In this document: in pieces, positions 62,623-64,000 of the stretch
How positions within the stretch are numbered: position 1 is the stretch's first letter
Layout of the letters: each line of letters begins with the position of its first letter
From: Vallitalea guaymasensis
GTDB taxonomy: Bacteria; Bacillota; Clostridia; Lachnospirales; Vallitaleaceae
DNA length: 64,000 nt
Assembly (NCBI RefSeq): GCF_018141425.1
Contig: NZ_CP058561.1
Span: forward strand, 1,240,001 to 1,304,000
Direction of reading: 5' to 3'
Position numbers and translations under genes: made by a program
The notes under the pieces: model-generated
Database searches by the model: none
Seen by the model: the letters and a program-made list of their open reading frames with translations, nothing else
What the model was told of the DNA's origin: nothing

Positions 62623-63843
62623 TTATATCTTTCTTAAACATATTGCAGTATTGATGCCTCCAAAACCTATACTTATATTTATTGCAGTTTTGGCTTCATA
62701 TGAAACAGGTTTTGACTTCACCCAGTTCAATGATGTATTGATAGGGTTATCCAGATTGATGGTTGGATGAAGTTTACCTTCTTTCATTTGCAACATTGTA
62801 GCTATAAGTTCTATTGTTCCAGCAGAACTTAAACCATGTCCCGTTATAGATTTAGTTGCATTTAGATAAGCATGAGAGAGTCCGCTGTCACATATTGCCT
62901 TCAGCTCTGTCTCGTCTCCTATTTTTGAACCACTCCCATGTGGATTCACATAATCAACTTCATGTGGTTCCAGATTTGCTTTCTCCATAGTTTTTTTTAT
63001 AGTACTTAGTTCTCCTTCATAAGATGGGTTTGGATTTCTATTACCATCTAATACCGTGGACCAGCCTAATAATTGGGCATAGGGTTCTACTTTTCTTTTG
63101 GATGCTGTATCTACTCTTTCTATTACTACAGCTCCGCAAGCTTCTCCATATATAAAACCATCATGATTTTCATCAAAAGGACGACAAGCTTTTTCAGGTT
63201 CATCAGCATATGCATCTGAACCCATAGCTCCTAATGACCTGAAAGCTTGACACTCCCAATATGAAAGATCCATTAAAGCTCCTATAACTATACAAACATC
63301 TATCTGACCAGATAATATACTTTGTAATCCTTGAATAATGGCGGCTTGTCCACTAGCTGAAGCTCCTCCTAAGGTATAGCTCATCCCTTTTATTCCAAAG
63401 TGTTCTGTACACAACCCGCAAATATCACTGTCCATGAATGATAAACCATATGTTGGTGATATAAACCCAAAACGATTTTTGTATTTCTCATGAATCAACA
63501 GTTGTTCCCTCTGTTGAATATTAGAGCCTCCTACCACTAATCCAATCCGAGAAGAGTCACAATCATCAAGCTTAGCCTCTTTCCAAGCTTCATCAAGAGT
63601 AACCATTGCTGTTTTTGCTGAAAAAGAAGCTGTTCTTAATACTTTCTTTGAGATTGAATCTGGATAAGTTATTTCATCTATCTCTGCACCTATAAAAGAT
63701 GTTCCATTTTGTCTTCCAGGTCTTTTCATGATGTCAAATCTATGTCTTCCTTCCATCAATGCTTGAGTAAAAGCCTTTTTCCCTTGCCCGATTGATGATG
63801 TTATTCCAATACCTGAAATTATGATATTATTGTAATTTTTCAT
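62623..63843 (-). CDS. Decarboxylating ketosynthase-like protein, Cys-to-Ser (PksF-like)
   Basis: A 406-residue free-standing ketosynthase-fold protein. Where active ketosynthases have TACSS it has GGASASG, so the nucleophile Cys is Ser; HGSGSKIGDE and SITGHGLSSAG keep the two His. This pattern is that of PksF/MupG-type enzymes, which decarboxylate malonyl on the donor ACP to acetyl for the HMG-synthase step. GAGG lies six bases before the ATG, which overlaps the end of the donor ACP gene by 17 bases. It lies 21 bases before the HMG-synthase gene. Confidence 0.94.
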   Translation of the reverse strand: MKNYNNIIISGIGITSSIGQGKKAFTQALMEGRHRFDIMKRPGRQNGTSFIGAEIDEITYPDSISKKVLRTASFSAKTAMVTLDEAWKEAKLDDCDSSRIGLVVGGSNIQQREQLLIHEKYKNRFGFISPTYGLSFMDSDICGLCTEHFGIKGMSYTLGGASASGQAAIIQGLQSILSGQIDVCIVIGALMDLSYWECQAFRSLGAMGSDAYADEPEKACRPFDENHDGFIYGEACGAVVIERVDTASKRKVEPYAQLLGWSTVLDGNRNPNPSYEGELSTIKKTMEKANLEPHEVDYVNPHGSGSKIGDETELKAICDSGLSHAYLNATKSITGHGLSSAGTIELIATMLQMKEGKLHPTINLDNPINTSLNWVKSKPVSYEAKTAINISIGFGGINTAICLRKI

Positions 63844-64000
63844 AGATTACCTCAGCCAATTCTCCAATATTACTCACTCCAAAAAGTTCTACACGTGGTA
63901 TATTCAATGATAGTTCTTCCATTGTCATCATAACTATTTCGGCACGGTCTACAGAATTAGCACCTAAATCTACTAACTTGTCACTAGGCTTTGCTTGATA
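63827..64000 (-). CDS. Donor acyl carrier protein of the beta-branching cassette (cut by window edge)
   Basis: The last 57 residues of a carrier protein are present; its start lies past the right edge. The serine motif LVDLGANSVDRAEI is that of AcpK-type ACPs, which carry the acetyl donor for HMG-synthase-like enzymes in bacillaene and related pathways. The stop at 63827-63829 lies inside the ketosynthase gene (17-base overlap). The cluster therefore continues to the right of the window. Confidence 0.9.
   Translation of the reverse strand, partial: YQAKPSDKLVDLGANSVDRAEIVMMTMEELSLNIPRVELFGVSNIGELAEVIYEKLQ

Overview
The window reads as AT-rich DNA from a Gram-positive anaerobe of the Clostridia, probably Lachnospirales-like. 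Grounds: very A/T-biased codons and intergenic DNA, strong AGGAGG ribosome sites, several TTG/GTG starts, an SLH-anchored surface protein, a DUF6472-type small Cys protein, LytTR and NarL two-component systems and an iron alcohol dehydrogenase. A Vallitalea-type organism is only a guess. No rRNA, tRNA, CRISPR array or insertion sequence was seen.

Two leftward-transcribed blocks of one probable trans-AT polyketide synthase (PKS) locus make up about three quarters of the window. Block A (1-15655) reads, in transcription order: acyl-ACP dehydrogenase, ETF beta, ETF alpha, three tandem O-carbamoyltransferases, 3-hydroxyacyl dehydrogenase, a free ACP, an FkbH-type glyceryl-transfer protein, a discrete acyltransferase, a type II thioesterase, a FAAL-like acyl-AMP ligase fused to an ACP, and the start of a PKS cut by the left edge. 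The FkbH/ACP/dehydrogenase set is the known route from 1,3-bisphosphoglycerate to hydroxymalonyl-ACP. No FkbG-type O-methyltransferase is visible, so free hydroxymalonyl-ACP is the predicted unit.

Block B (31815-64000) reads: donor ACP (cut by the right edge), Cys-to-Ser decarboxylating ketosynthase, HMG-CoA synthase-like enzyme, ECH1, then an 8247-residue PKS and a terminal PKS with thioesterase. The first four are the beta-branching (HCS) cassette of PksF/G/H type. The decarboxylating ECH2 (PksI-like) is not a separate gene here: it occurs three times as a domain inside the two PKS proteins, and three carrier domains carry the Trp mark of beta-branching ACPs. Module reading of the large protein: [ECH2]-KS-DH-KR-cMT-ACP / KS-KR-ACP / KS-ACP-ACP / [ECH2]-KS-KR-ACP / KS-DH-KR-ACP / KS-ACP, then ECH2-KS0-ACP-TE. 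No cis-AT and no enoylreductase domain was seen in these two proteins, so an AT must act in trans. The predicted product is an unsaturated, methyl-branched chain with alpha-hydroxyl groups and possibly several carbamate esters.

The 16-kb middle (15656-31814) has no PKS genes: a DUF6472 protein, a nucleotidyltransferase-like protein, an operon for a DUF4870-like membrane protein, a lipoprotein and an RCC1/SLH surface protein, a NarXL-type system with an extra PAS membrane protein, a TetR regulator with a membrane-protein target and matching operators, an adh-merR operon with a textbook 19-bp-spacer MerR promoter, an ABC transporter divergent from a LytTR two-component system, and a peptide deformylase. 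Some of these (ABC/LytTR, deformylase) could serve export, sensing or self-protection for the polyketide, but the sequence does not prove it. Both PKS blocks run out of the window, so the full assembly line and product cannot be read from here.
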